The notes under the pieces are model-generated. The model was not told the DNA's origin. It searched no databases and worked only from the letters and a program-made list of their open reading frames with translations. Position numbers and translations under genes: made by a program. A stretch of 64,000 bases of DNA from an uncultured Flavobacteriaceae bacterium (GTDB lineage: Bacteria > Bacteroidota > Bacteroidia > Flavobacteriales > Flavobacteriaceae), in the NCBI GenBank assembly GCA_947497245.1, contig CANMFO010000001.1:496001-560000 (forward strand). The letters are read 5' to 3'. Below are positions 7,893 to 15,747 of this stretch, one piece after another; position 1 is the stretch's first letter, and each line of letters starts with the position of its first letter.

Positions 7893-10673
7893 CTATGCCA
7901 ATTTTTCCCGAAGATATCTTGCCGTATGGGAGGCTTTGTCCCTGATGACTTCCTCGGGAGTCCCGGAAACGAGAAGCTGTCCCCCAAGCTCGCCCCCTTC
8001 AAGGCCTAGATCAATGATATGGTCCGCACATTTGATCAATTCTATGTTGTGTTCGATCACAATAACGGAATGGCCCCGTTCGATCAGGGCATCAAAAGAC
8101 CTCAAGAGCTTTTTGATATCGTGAAAATGGAGTCCCGTGGTGGGCTCATCAAAAATGAAGAGCGCTTTGTCCTTGGAGGTTCCCTTGACCAGAAAGGAGG
8201 CCAACTTGATGCGTTGGGCCTCTCCACCCGAGAGGGTGGAGGAGGACTGTCCCAAGGTAACATAGCCCAGCCCTACATCTTGCAAGGGCCGCAGTTTGCC
8301 CGTGATTTTGGTCTGCTTGTGTTTTTCAAAGAGGTCGATGGCCTCGTCTATGGTCATGTTCAATAGACCGTCGATGGAGACCCCTTCGAACTTCACTTCC
8401 AAAACTTCTTTTTTGAACCGCTTTCCGCCACAGGTGTCGCATTCCAAGTGCACATCGGCCATAAACTGCATCTCAACGGTAATTTCCCCTTCCCCTTTGC
8501 ATTTTTCGCACCTTCCGCCATCAACATTGAAGGAAAAATGTTTGGATTGGTACCCTCTGATCTTGCTCAGCTTTTGGGAGGCGTACAGGCTCCGAATATC
8601 GTCGTAAGCCTTGATATAGGTTACTGGGTTGGACCGGGAGGAACGCCCGATCGGGTTTTGATCTACGAATTCAACATGCTTTATGGACTGGTACTTGCCC
8701 TCGACGGAGGTAAATTGTCCTGCTTTTTCGCCGTAGCCCCCAACTTCTTTTTGTAAGATGGGGTAGAGGATCCGTTTCACCAGGGTGCTTTTGCCACTCC
8801 CCGATACCCCCGTAATTACGGTCAACATGTTCAAAGGAAAGGTGACATCGATATTTTTGAGGTTGTTTTCACGGGCTCCCTTGATTTGGATATAGCTCTG
8901 GGAGGTACGACGTTTTTTGGGAATGGCGATTTCTTTGGAGCCGTTCAGGTATCCTGCCGTGAGCGAAGTGGAAAGGAGCACTTCCTCCAAGGTCCCATGT
9001 GCGACCACCTCCCCACCATGTGTGCCCGCTTCCGGTCCGATATCGATTACTTCGTCGGCGGCCTTCATGATGTCCTCATCATGCTCCACCACGATGACCG
9101 TATTTCCAAGGTCCCTGAGCGATTTCAGCACCTCGATCAGGTTTTCGGTGTCCTTGGGATGTAGTCCGATACTGGGTTCGTCGAGGATGTACATGCTACC
9201 CACTAGGCTGCTGCCCAATGAGGTGGCAAGATTAATGCGTTGGCTTTCCCCGCCGGACAAGGAATTCGATTTGCGGTTCAATGTCAGGTAACCCAAACCC
9301 ACTTTGTGCAAAAAGCCCAAGCGGGTATTGATCTCCTTGAGCAGGCGCGATGCTATCTGTGCATCGTGATCGCCCAAGTGCAGCGCACCGAAGAAAGCGA
9401 TCAATCTGTCAATGGAAAGTTCTACCAGATCGGAAATTGACCTTCCGTCCACTTGTACATAATCGGTTTCCTTTCGCAAGCGTTTTCCCCGGCAGATATT
9501 GCATTTGGTCTTTCCGCGGTATCTGGACAGCATCACCCGGTTCTGGATCTTATAGCTCTTTTCCTCCAACATCGTGAAAAAAGCGTTCAGGCCGACAAAA
9601 TGTTCGTTGCCTTCCCAGACCAATCGTTTTTGCCCCTCGGGAAGCTGGAACCAAGGTTTGTGGATGGGAAAATCGAATTTATAGGCCGAGTTTACCAACT
9701 GATCGCGGTACCATCCCATACTTTCTCCCCGCCAAGGGAAGACCGCATTTTCAAAAACGGACAGAGCGGTATTGGGAACGACCAGATCCTCATCGATTCC
9801 AATGACATCCCCATAGCCCTCGCATTTGGGGCAGGCCCCGTAGGGATTGTTAAAACTGAACAGGTGTACATTGGGTTCCAAAAAGGACATTCCGTCCACT
9901 TCGAATTTGTTACTGAAGCGGTTTTGTTTCCCCGTGGAAAGTTCCTCAATGATGCATTCCCCTTTTCCTTCGAAAAAAGCGGTGTCCACAGCATTGGCCA
10001 GACGATTGTAGAAATCCTCATCGTTTTGGGCAATGATCCGGTCCACGACCAAATGGAATTCCCTGCCCATGTCCTTTGGAGCGGCATCGATTCGTAAAAC
10101 GGTTCCTTGATACTTGATTCGGGCATATCCTTGTTTGGACAATAATTGTAGGGATTTCAAGGTATCGCGTTTGGCATCGATCGTTATGGGCGCCAAAAGA
10201 AGGAGCTTGGTCCCCTCTTCGAAATTTTTGACATGTGCCATAACATCGGTAACGGTGTGCTTTTTGACCTCTTTGCCCGAAACAGGCGAAATTGTTTTTC
10301 CTATTCGGGCATACAGCAATTTCAGGTAGTCGTAAATTTCAGTGGTGGTGCCCACGGTCGAGCGGGGATTGGTGGCGTTTACCTTTTGCTCAATGGCGAT
10401 GGCAGGTGCGATCCCCTTGATATAATCCACTTTGGGCTTGTCCAGCTTCCCTAAAAACTGCCGGGCATAGGAGGATAGGCTCTCAACGTACCGCCGCTGC
10501 CCTTCCGCATAGAGTGTGTCGAAGGCCAAACTCGATTTCCCAGAGCCCGATAGACCGGTAATGACGACCAGTTTATTTCTTGGGATTACCACATCGATAT
10601 TCTTTAAATTGTGCAGTTTGGCACCTTTAATAATGATATTCTTCTTAGGGTTTACGTCTAGTAGAGCGGCCAT
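7893..10673 (-). CDS. uvrA: UvrA, excinuclease ABC subunit A
   Basis: UvrA is the damage-recognition ATPase of nucleotide excision repair and loads UvrB on lesions. The ATG at 10673 (MAALLDVNPKK) gives 926 aa, close to the usual 940. Two ABC ATPase halves are visible: Walker A GLSGSGKSS near residue 45 and GVSGSGKST near residue 640, signatures LSGGESQRINLA and LSGGEAQRIKLA, and Walker B with DEPSIGLH and DEPTTGLH. Zinc-binding cysteine pairs are present (CPKC, CNIC, CEKC, CDTC), as are the UvrA insertion segments ESLSSYARQFLG and RCEKCKGEGE. Bacteroidota often carry more than one UvrA paralogue, so this may not be the only copy. The next gene upstream, a sigma factor, is divergent. Confidence 0.95.
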   Translation of the reverse strand: MAALLDVNPKKNIIIKGAKLHNLKNIDVVIPRNKLVVITGLSGSGKSSLAFDTLYAEGQRRYVESLSSYARQFLGKLDKPKVDYIKGIAPAIAIEQKVNATNPRSTVGTTTEIYDYLKLLYARIGKTISPVSGKEVKKHTVTDVMAHVKNFEEGTKLLLLAPITIDAKRDTLKSLQLLSKQGYARIKYQGTVLRIDAAPKDMGREFHLVVDRIIAQNDEDFYNRLANAVDTAFFEGKGECIIEELSTGKQNRFSNKFEVDGMSFLEPNVHLFSFNNPYGACPKCEGYGDVIGIDEDLVVPNTALSVFENAVFPWRGESMGWYRDQLVNSAYKFDFPIHKPWFQLPEGQKRLVWEGNEHFVGLNAFFTMLEEKSYKIQNRVMLSRYRGKTKCNICRGKRLRKETDYVQVDGRSISDLVELSIDRLIAFFGALHLGDHDAQIASRLLKEINTRLGFLHKVGLGYLTLNRKSNSLSGGESQRINLATSLGSSLVGSMYILDEPSIGLHPKDTENLIEVLKSLRDLGNTVIVVEHDEDIMKAADEVIDIGPEAGTHGGEVVAHGTLEEVLLSTSLTAGYLNGSKEIAIPKKRRTSQSYIQIKGARENNLKNIDVTFPLNMLTVITGVSGSGKSTLVKRILYPILQKEVGGYGEKAGQFTSVEGKYQSIKHVEFVDQNPIGRSSRSNPVTYIKAYDDIRSLYASQKLSKIRGYQSKHFSFNVDGGRCEKCKGEGEITVEMQFMADVHLECDTCGGKRFKKEVLEVKFEGVSIDGLLNMTIDEAIDLFEKHKQTKITGKLRPLQDVGLGYVTLGQSSSTLSGGEAQRIKLASFLVKGTSKDKALFIFDEPTTGLHFHDIKKLLRSFDALIERGHSVIVIEHNIELIKCADHIIDLGLEGGELGGQLLVSGTPEEVIRDKASHTARYLREKLA

Positions 10674-10767
10674 GGGTATATTTAGATGCACAAAGATACA
10701 ATACCTGCCCATTTATAGCCGTGTAACTGGGTTTCCGGATCAAATTTTATAGTTCTGTTCACACAAA

Positions 10768-10800
10768 TTTGTTGGATACGTGTTATTTTTTCTATATTTG
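10768..10800 (+). promoter_or_regulatory. Bacteroidota-type promoter for the first sigma-factor gene
   Basis: TTTG at 10768-10771 and TATATTTG at 10793-10800, separated by 21 bases, match the Bacteroidota -33 (TTTG) and -7 (TAnnTTTG) elements. Transcription would begin near 10807, leaving a leader of roughly 110 bases before the ATG at 10920. It is the best-formed promoter in the window. Confidence 0.7.
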
Positions 10801-10919
10801 ATAATCTTAAAACGTGAAAGCCTATAGACAAACGATTACTTTTTTAGCATTTATGGAATAGCCCTAAAGACCTTCGACCCAACGGAGGACTGCTAGTTTA
10901 ACCAAAAAAAGTAATTGTT

Positions 10920-11501
10920 ATGGAAGTACTTATAGACGATTCCCTACTGATCAGAAACTACATAAACGGAGACGAAAGGGCTCTGGAAACACTTATAAAC
11001 AGACACAATCAGCGAATTAGCAGTTTTATCTACTCCAAGGTAAACAATCGCGACACTACCGAAGATATTTTTCAAGATACCTTTATTAAGGTCATTCGCA
11101 CCCTTAAAAGGGGGACGTACAGTGAGGAGGGAAAGTTCCTGCCCTGGGTGATGCGTATCGCGCATAACCTGATCATCGACCATTTTAGGAAGAACAGTAG
11201 GATGCCCATGTTCGAGGGAAGCGACCATTTCAATATTTTTTCCATTGTACGTGACGATAAGCTGAATGTGGAGCGACAGATCATCAAGGATCAGATCGAT
11301 TCTGACCTAAACCTGCTTATCGAAGAATTGCCCCGGGACCAAAGGCAGGTGCTGTATATGCGTATCTATAAGGACATGAGCTTCAAGGAAATCTCTGAAA
11401 TTACGGGGGTAAGCATCAATACCGCACTGGGAAGGATGCGCTATGCGCTGATCAATTTGAGGAAGATAATTGACAAGCACAATATTGTTTTAACGATTTA
11501 A
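10920..11501 (+). CDS. Sigma-70 family RNA polymerase sigma factor, copy 1
   Basis: This 193-aa alternative sigma factor would direct RNA polymerase to a specific promoter set. Region 2 is visible at about residues 30-95 (NRHNQRISSFIYSKV, DIFQDTFIKVI, PWVMRIAHNLIIDHFRK), and region 4 at about 135-185 (LPRDQRQVLYMRIYKDMSF then KEISEITGVSINTALGRMRY). Region 3 is absent, so it is ECF-like in architecture. It is about 82% identical to the sigma factor at 12150-12731 (35 differences of 193 by hand alignment). Each is followed by a related 47-aa gene. No FecR-type or other anti-sigma gene is adjacent. A good promoter lies upstream, and uvrA is transcribed divergently. Confidence 0.9.
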   Translation: MEVLIDDSLLIRNYINGDERALETLINRHNQRISSFIYSKVNNRDTTEDIFQDTFIKVIRTLKRGTYSEEGKFLPWVMRIAHNLIIDHFRKNSRMPMFEGSDHFNIFSIVRDDKLNVERQIIKDQIDSDLNLLIEELPRDQRQVLYMRIYKDMSFKEISEITGVSINTALGRMRYALINLRKIIDKHNIVLTI

Positions 11502-11539
11502 TCTACCACAGGTCGAACAGTTTTACTATATTTATTTTA

Positions 11540-11552
11540 GTGTCGTTATCCT
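11540..11552 (+). promoter_or_regulatory. 13-bp conserved block upstream of small gene 1
   Basis: GTGTCGTTATCCT lies 22 bases before the ATG of the 47-aa gene. The identical 13 bases recur at 12769-12781, 23 bases before the paralogous small gene, although the rest of the two spacers differs. It is a candidate promoter element, regulator site or mRNA element. Confidence 0.5.
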
Positions 11553-11574
11553 TATGAAACAATACTGAAATAAT

Positions 11575-11718
11575 ATGGAAAACATTTACACCAAAAACCA
11601 AAAGGACTGCAAGCTTATCAAATCGAAACCGGAGACCGTCAAGTTTTTGCTCGATTATTCCAAATCCCTGAAAATAACGGAGGCAAAAGGAATTAAATTC
11701 GAAAGCAATTTGAATTAA
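11575..11718 (+). CDS. 47-aa protein paired with sigma factor, copy 1
   Basis: The frame encodes 47 residues, beginning MENIYTKNQK and ending KFESNLN. No family is recognised. Evidence that it is a real gene is the second copy at 12805-12948, which has exactly the same length and about 28 of 47 identical positions, concentrated in PET-KFLLD-SKSL and the KFE-NLN end, while the DNA between the sigma stop and this start has diverged. It lies 73 bases after the sigma gene and is followed by a strong terminator, so it closes the transcript. The protein has no signal peptide or membrane helix and is charged, so probably cytosolic. A role in modulating the sigma factor is plausible but is inferred only from pairing. 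Confidence 0.7.
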   Translation: MENIYTKNQKDCKLIKSKPETVKFLLDYSKSLKITEAKGIKFESNLN

Positions 11719-11744
11719 GAAAGTTCCAGCCCAGTACAGAACAG

Positions 11745-11775
11745 ACCCCTAGGAGCATATCGTAGGGGTTTTTTT
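11745..11775 (+). terminator. Intrinsic terminator after sigma/small-gene module 1
   Basis: Arms ACCCCTA (11745-11751) and TAGGGGT (11763-11769) make a 7-bp stem with an 11-base loop, followed by a run of seven T ending at 11775. Confidence 0.85.
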
Positions 11776-12149
11776 ATTGGAAATGGGCCATTTGGATTTC
11801 TTAAATAGGGATTTTGGCCGGCGACGCCGGGCGACGCACCAACCCTTGCTGCACATTTATTGCCCCCCAGGGAGGTAAATTACGGAGCGATCATCTCCAT
11901 ATTAACTTTCTGGGCCAACGTCGATCGGTCCGATAAATTGCATTGAATGTTCATTCGAAGTGGGGAAACCGTCATTTCACATCAAAATCAGGTGGTTTTA
12001 CAACAATGTTTTTTCCAAACTGGGCCTTATGGCTAGTTTTAGGTCATAATTAAAGGATGGAGCAGAATATGTCTCCACAGTAATAACCAAGAGCTTTAAA
12101 AGCTTTCCGCTCTCGGGAAGCCCCTAAACTTAACCTAAACCTAGTTTGT
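11776..12149. other. Spacer and leader before the second sigma gene
   Basis: These 374 bases hold no gene that I can support. There is no clear TAnnTTTG box as found before the first sigma gene. A short imperfect palindrome AGCTTTAAAAGCT near 12092-12104 lies about 45 bases before the start. The region does not visibly resemble the leader of copy 1, so the two sigma genes may be controlled differently. Confidence 0.4.
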
Positions 12150-12731
12150 ATGGAACTAAAAGTTGAAGACTCAGTATTAGTAAACAACTACATCAGTGGT
12201 GACGAGAAATCACTGGAAATATTGATCAACAGGCACAACCAACGAATTTCAAGTTTTATCTATTCCAAGGTCTTGGATAGGGATGTAACCGAGGACATTT
12301 TTCAAGATACCTTTATCAAGGTCATCAAAACCCTGAAAAAGGGCACGTATAGTGAAGAAGGCAAATTTTTACCATGGGTCATGCGGATCGCGCACAATTT
12401 GATCATTGATCATTTTAGGAGAAACAAAAGGATGCCCATGTTCGAAGGGAACGAGGATTTCAATATTTTTTCGGTCATTGGAGACGACAAGCTGAATGCT
12501 GAGAAGCAGATCATCAAAAATCAGATCGATTCTGACCTGAGGTCACTGATCGAGGAGCTTCCCGACGACCAAAAGGAAGTACTGCTTATGCGGATCTATA
12601 AGGACATGAGCTTCAAGGAAATTTCCGAAAACACGGGCGTAAGCATCAATACGGCCCTGGGAAGAATGCGCTATGCCCTTATCAACCTGAGAAAAATCAT
12701 CGATAAACACAACATTGTACTGACAAATTAG
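12150..12731 (+). CDS. Sigma-70 family RNA polymerase sigma factor, copy 2
   Basis: A 193-aa paralogue of the sigma factor at 10920-11501, colinear over the whole length without gaps. Region 2 (SSFIYSKVLDRDVTEDIFQD, WVMRIAHNLIIDHFRRN) and region 4 (ELPDDQKEVLLMRIYKDM, GVSINTALGRMRYALINLR) are intact. Differences cluster in the first 25 residues and in the linker at about 91-146, whereas the DNA-binding helix of region 4 is almost unchanged, so the two factors may read overlapping -35 sequences. It too is followed by a 47-aa gene and then a terminator. The arrangement indicates duplication of a two-gene unit. Confidence 0.9.
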   Translation: MELKVEDSVLVNNYISGDEKSLEILINRHNQRISSFIYSKVLDRDVTEDIFQDTFIKVIKTLKKGTYSEEGKFLPWVMRIAHNLIIDHFRRNKRMPMFEGNEDFNIFSVIGDDKLNAEKQIIKNQIDSDLRSLIEELPDDQKEVLLMRIYKDMSFKEISENTGVSINTALGRMRYALINLRKIIDKHNIVLTN

Positions 12732-12768
12732 GACAACTTATTTGGGTCAAAACAATAATTACATATTG

Positions 12769-12781
12769 GTGTCGTTATCCT
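12769..12781 (+). promoter_or_regulatory. 13-bp conserved block upstream of small gene 2
   Basis: This is the second exact copy of GTGTCGTTATCCT, 23 bases before the start codon at 12805. Its conservation in an otherwise diverged spacer suggests a function in expressing the small gene separately from the sigma gene. Confidence 0.5.
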
Positions 12782-12804
12782 AGTATAACTATACGATCAT
12801 CAAT

Positions 12805-12948
12805 ATGGAAAAAATCTACGCTAAACATCAAGGAACATGTGAACTTAACAGGGCCTGTCCGGAGACCATCAAATTTTTGTTGGATTTTTCGAAATCACTC
12901 CATATAGTGGAATACGGCAACTTTAAGTTCGAAAACAATCTAAACTGA
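12805..12948 (+). CDS. 47-aa protein paired with sigma factor, copy 2
   Basis: The protein has 47 residues beginning MEKIYAKHQG and ending KFENNLN, about 60% identical to the product of 11575-11718 with no gap. Conserved positions include Cys12, the PET motif, KFLLD, SKSL and the C-terminal KFE-NLN. Copy 2 carries an additional cysteine (Cys18). It lies 73 bases after the sigma stop, the same spacing as in copy 1, and is closed by a terminator. Function is unknown; a co-regulator or small effector of the sigma factor are both possible. It was found by reading the gap after the second sigma gene for a match to the first. Confidence 0.7.
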   Translation: MEKIYAKHQGTCELNRACPETIKFLLDFSKSLHIVEYGNFKFENNLN

Positions 12949-12972
12949 GCATTGGTTAAGACTTAGTACGTT

Positions 12973-13000
12973 AAAGGGCCTTTATTTACGGGCCTTTTTT
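12973..13000 (+). terminator. Terminator of module 2, overlapping the end of nth
   Basis: AAAGGGCC (12973-12980) can pair with GGCCTTT (12991-12997) with one bulged G, followed by T residues to 13000. It overlaps the last codons of the convergent nth gene. Confidence 0.55.
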
Positions 13001-13647
13001 GTTTTATGGTAATCGTCCAAAACTTTTTTTCTTCCAATAGTCTTGGTGATAATGTCCTTTTCCAGGTCCCATCCACGCGCAGGACTGTATTCGCGTCCGT
13101 ACCAAATGATCTGTAGGTGCAGTTCGTTCCACAGTTCTTTTGGGAACAATCTCTTGGCATCTTTTTCGGTCTGTACCACGTTTTTACCATTGGAAAATCC
13201 CCAACGGTACATCAAGCGGTGAATATGGGTGTCCACGGGAAAGGCGGGGATCCCAAACGCCTGGGAAACGACTACACTGGCCGTTTTATGGCCCACACTG
13301 GGAAGTTCTTCCAAAAGGGCAATATCCGCCGGGACTTGCCCTCCGTACTTTTCGATCAAAATTTTGGAGAGTCCGTATATTCCCTTCGATTTCATCGGGG
13401 AGAGCCCAACAGGCCTTATTATTTCCCGAATTTCTTCAATGGTCAGTTTAACCATGTCATAAGGGTTATCGGCCCTTTGGAACAGTAAGGGGGTAATCTT
13501 GTTCACCCTTACATCGGTACTTTGGGCCGATAGCAATACGGCGATAAGAAGCGTGTAGGGGTCCTTGTGCTCCAAGGGCACCGGGATTACCGGATAGAAT
13601 TGCTGGAGGGTCCGTATGGCGAAATCAACACTTTCGGCTTTGGTCAT
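12982..13647 (-). CDS. nth: Endonuclease III (DNA glycosylase/AP lyase) without Fe-S cluster
   Basis: Endonuclease III removes oxidised pyrimidines and cleaves at abasic sites in base-excision repair. The helix-hairpin-helix ELPSVGHKTA with catalytic Lys121, and FPVDTHIHR with catalytic Asp139, match E. coli Lys120 and Asp138. The usual C-terminal [4Fe-4S] ligand set C-x6-C-x2-C-x5-C is missing: the corresponding stretch reads GREYSPARGWDLEKDIIT, and the whole 221-aa protein contains no cysteine. I believe cluster-less Nth is found in other Flavobacteriia, but this is from memory. The gene is divergent from bcp with only 56 bases between the starts and convergent with the sigma module. Confidence 0.9.
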   Translation of the reverse strand: MTKAESVDFAIRTLQQFYPVIPVPLEHKDPYTLLIAVLLSAQSTDVRVNKITPLLFQRADNPYDMVKLTIEEIREIIRPVGLSPMKSKGIYGLSKILIEKYGGQVPADIALLEELPSVGHKTASVVVSQAFGIPAFPVDTHIHRLMYRWGFSNGKNVVQTEKDAKRLFPKELWNELHLQIIWYGREYSPARGWDLEKDIITKTIGRKKVLDDYHKTKKARK

Positions 13648-13703
13648 TTTAGCTTAATTTTATCAACAAAATAGTAAACGGGCGTATAAAATAAAAACAC
13701 CAT

Positions 13704-14156
13704 ATGAATACATTGAAAGTAGGGGATAAAGTACCGGAATTCTCCGTTAACGACCAAGATGGAAACACCATTAAATTATCGGATTATCTGGGAAAAAAGT
13801 TGATCGTTTTCTTTTACCCTGCCGCAAATACCCCGGGCTGCACGGCCGAGGCTTGCAATCTTAGGGACAACTATAGGGCTTTGCAATCCCAGGGCTACGA
13901 ATTGTTGGGCGTCAGCGCCGATTCGGAAAGAAAACAATCGAACTTCAAAAAAAAATACAACTTTCCCTTTCCGTTGTTGGCCGATGTGGATCATGCGGTA
14001 ATCCAGGCCTTCGGGGTCTGGGGCCGAAAAAAATTCATGGGCCGGGAATACGATGGCATTCATAGGAAGACCTTCATGGTCGATGAAAACGGAACGGTGG
14101 CAAAGGTGGTCGATAAAGTAAAGACCAAGGACCACGCGGCGCAGTTGTTGGACTGA
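13704..14156 (+). CDS. bcp: Thioredoxin-dependent thiol peroxidase, BCP-type peroxiredoxin
   Basis: The 150-aa protein reduces hydrogen peroxide and organic hydroperoxides using thioredoxin. It has the thioredoxin-fold peroxiredoxin pattern: VGDKVPEFSVNDQDG at the start, FFYPAANTPGC with the peroxidatic Cys46, and Cys51 five residues later as resolving cysteine (PGCTAEAC), typical of alpha-type BCP. LLGVSADSERKQSNF and the C-terminal HRKTFMVDENG segment match the family. Length is normal and there is no signal peptide, so it is cytoplasmic. It is divergent to nth, pairing two oxidative-damage genes around one short promoter region. Confidence 0.95.
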   Translation: MNTLKVGDKVPEFSVNDQDGNTIKLSDYLGKKLIVFFYPAANTPGCTAEACNLRDNYRALQSQGYELLGVSADSERKQSNFKKKYNFPFPLLADVDHAVIQAFGVWGRKKFMGREYDGIHRKTFMVDENGTVAKVVDKVKTKDHAAQLLD

Positions 14157-14210
14157 TTGATGGCTTGGTCTTGGCGCGGGTTTGAACGGAAATAGGCTCC
14201 GTGGCTGGCC

Positions 14211-15671
14211 TTATGCCTTTTCCTTCTTTTCGGCAAGCTGTTTTTTGGTAAACAGCTTTTTGTCCTTGATCATTTCGGCAATTCCTTCGGGCAGCATATC
14301 TTCCCAGCCCCCTTCGTCGTTGGTGATCTTTTTGAGTACGTCCCTGGAGAAAATATGCATGATTTCAGGGTCGTAGTCTATGATGTCCATGACCTTGCCG
14401 TTGTATTTGAAAAATTTGTAGAGCTCCTTCATCCGCGGGTGTACCTTTACGTTGTTACTGGTCATTATCTGTCCGGTCTCCGTGTTTTTCATGGGATAAA
14501 GATAGACTTGAAGATCTTTGAAAAACAACTTGCCGAACGCCTCTAGGATACCGCCGCTCAAATGCCGATAATACTTTTCATCGAAAACGTCGACCAAATT
14601 GTTGACGCCCATGGTCAGACCGATCTTGGCCTTGGTGTAATTGTTGAAATACTCTACGAGCTTGTAATATTCCTGGAACTTGGAGATCATTACGGTCTGC
14701 CCCAGGGAACAGAGCAGTTCCGCGCGATCCATAAAATCCTGTTCATCTATTTCGCCGGCCGCTTTGAGGTTGCTGAGGGTGATCTCAAAAATGATGATCG
14801 TATTGTCCACGTCCACTGATTGATCTCGGATAAAAATATCGTAGGATTTGTGGAACATATCGGTATTCACCTTGGTCACCGGTCTAAAACTGCCCCTCAT
14901 GGCCAAAATGTTCTTTTTATAGAGTTCGGCCGCAGGAAGGAGGTTATTGCCGTCGGGTCCGAACATGACCGCATCGGTCATATCGTTCCTAATCAGCTGC
15001 AGGCTCATCAACCTGTTGTCCACATCCTTAAAATTGGGACCGGAAAAATTGACCATGTCGATCTCAATGGTGTCCTTGTCGATATGGTCGTATAGGTATT
15101 TCAGTAATTTTCTCGGCTTATCGTATTTGTAGAACGCCCCATATATCAGGTTGACACCAACGGTGCCCAGGGTCTCCTGCTGCAGTCGGGCCTCGTTCTG
15201 TCGAAAGCGAATGTGCAGGATGATCTCATCGAACTCTTTCTGCCCTGGGTCCAATTGAAACCGGATTCCTACCCATCCATGGCCTTTATAGCGCTTGGAA
15301 AAATCAATGGTAGCCACGGTATTCGCATAGGAAAAGAACAATCTTTCGGGGTGTTTCTCCCTGCTGATACGCTCTTCCATGAGTCGCATCTCGTGCGATA
15401 GCATCCGTTTTAGTCTGGGTTCGGTAACATACCTGCCATCATCCTCAACACCGTAAATGGCATCGCTAAAATCCTTGTCATAGGCGCTCATCGCTTTGGC
15501 AATGGTGCCTGAGGCACCTCCTGATCTAAAAAAGTGGCGGGCGGTCTCCTGGCCCGCCCCGATTTCCGCAAAGGTTCCGTAAATATCCGGATTTAGGTTT
15601 ATTCTGAGTGTTTTCGCTTTGATGGAGGGAATGTTCTCAAATGCGGGGTCCTTGTCTAGAACTGAAGCCAT
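14211..15671 (-). CDS. Conserved 486-aa protein of unknown function
   Basis: I recognise this as a protein conserved in Flavobacteriia but know no experimentally assigned function. Public annotations of similar proteins, as I recall them, carry doubtful names such as TonB-dependent receptor or nicotinate-nucleotide adenylyltransferase. Neither fits: there is no signal peptide, no plug or barrel pattern, and no HxGH adenylyltransferase motif. The protein looks cytosolic, with segments such as YGTFAEIGAGQETARHFFR, GASGTIAKAMSAYDKDFSD, SREKHPERLFFSYANTVATI and KRYKGHGWVGIRFQLDP near the N-terminus. The N-terminal glycine-rich EIGAGQE could be a nucleotide-binding turn. It is divergent from the MBL-fold gene. 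The C-terminus ends in a lysine-rich helix. Confidence 0.75.
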   Translation of the reverse strand: MASVLDKDPAFENIPSIKAKTLRINLNPDIYGTFAEIGAGQETARHFFRSGGASGTIAKAMSAYDKDFSDAIYGVEDDGRYVTEPRLKRMLSHEMRLMEERISREKHPERLFFSYANTVATIDFSKRYKGHGWVGIRFQLDPGQKEFDEIILHIRFRQNEARLQQETLGTVGVNLIYGAFYKYDKPRKLLKYLYDHIDKDTIEIDMVNFSGPNFKDVDNRLMSLQLIRNDMTDAVMFGPDGNNLLPAAELYKKNILAMRGSFRPVTKVNTDMFHKSYDIFIRDQSVDVDNTIIIFEITLSNLKAAGEIDEQDFMDRAELLCSLGQTVMISKFQEYYKLVEYFNNYTKAKIGLTMGVNNLVDVFDEKYYRHLSGGILEAFGKLFFKDLQVYLYPMKNTETGQIMTSNNVKVHPRMKELYKFFKYNGKVMDIIDYDPEIMHIFSRDVLKKITNDEGGWEDMLPEGIAEMIKDKKLFTKKQLAEKKEKA

Positions 15672-15733
15672 TTTGTGGATTTTGCTTTGGACAAAGTTAA
15701 GAAGTTCGGGACATCTTTTAACGAATTATGTTA

Positions 15734-15741
15734 TAAATTTG
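15734..15741 (+). promoter_or_regulatory. Candidate -7 box for the MBL-fold gene
   Basis: TAAATTTG fits TAnnTTTG and lies seven bases before the chosen ATG, which predicts a very short leader or a leaderless transcript. A good TTTG at -33 is not seen. Confidence 0.35.
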
Positions 15742-15747
15742 GATCAA

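Noticed and set aside
9453-10097. Long plus-strand open frame within uvrA
   Set aside because: It is antisense to an intact, well-conserved uvrA and its product matches no family.
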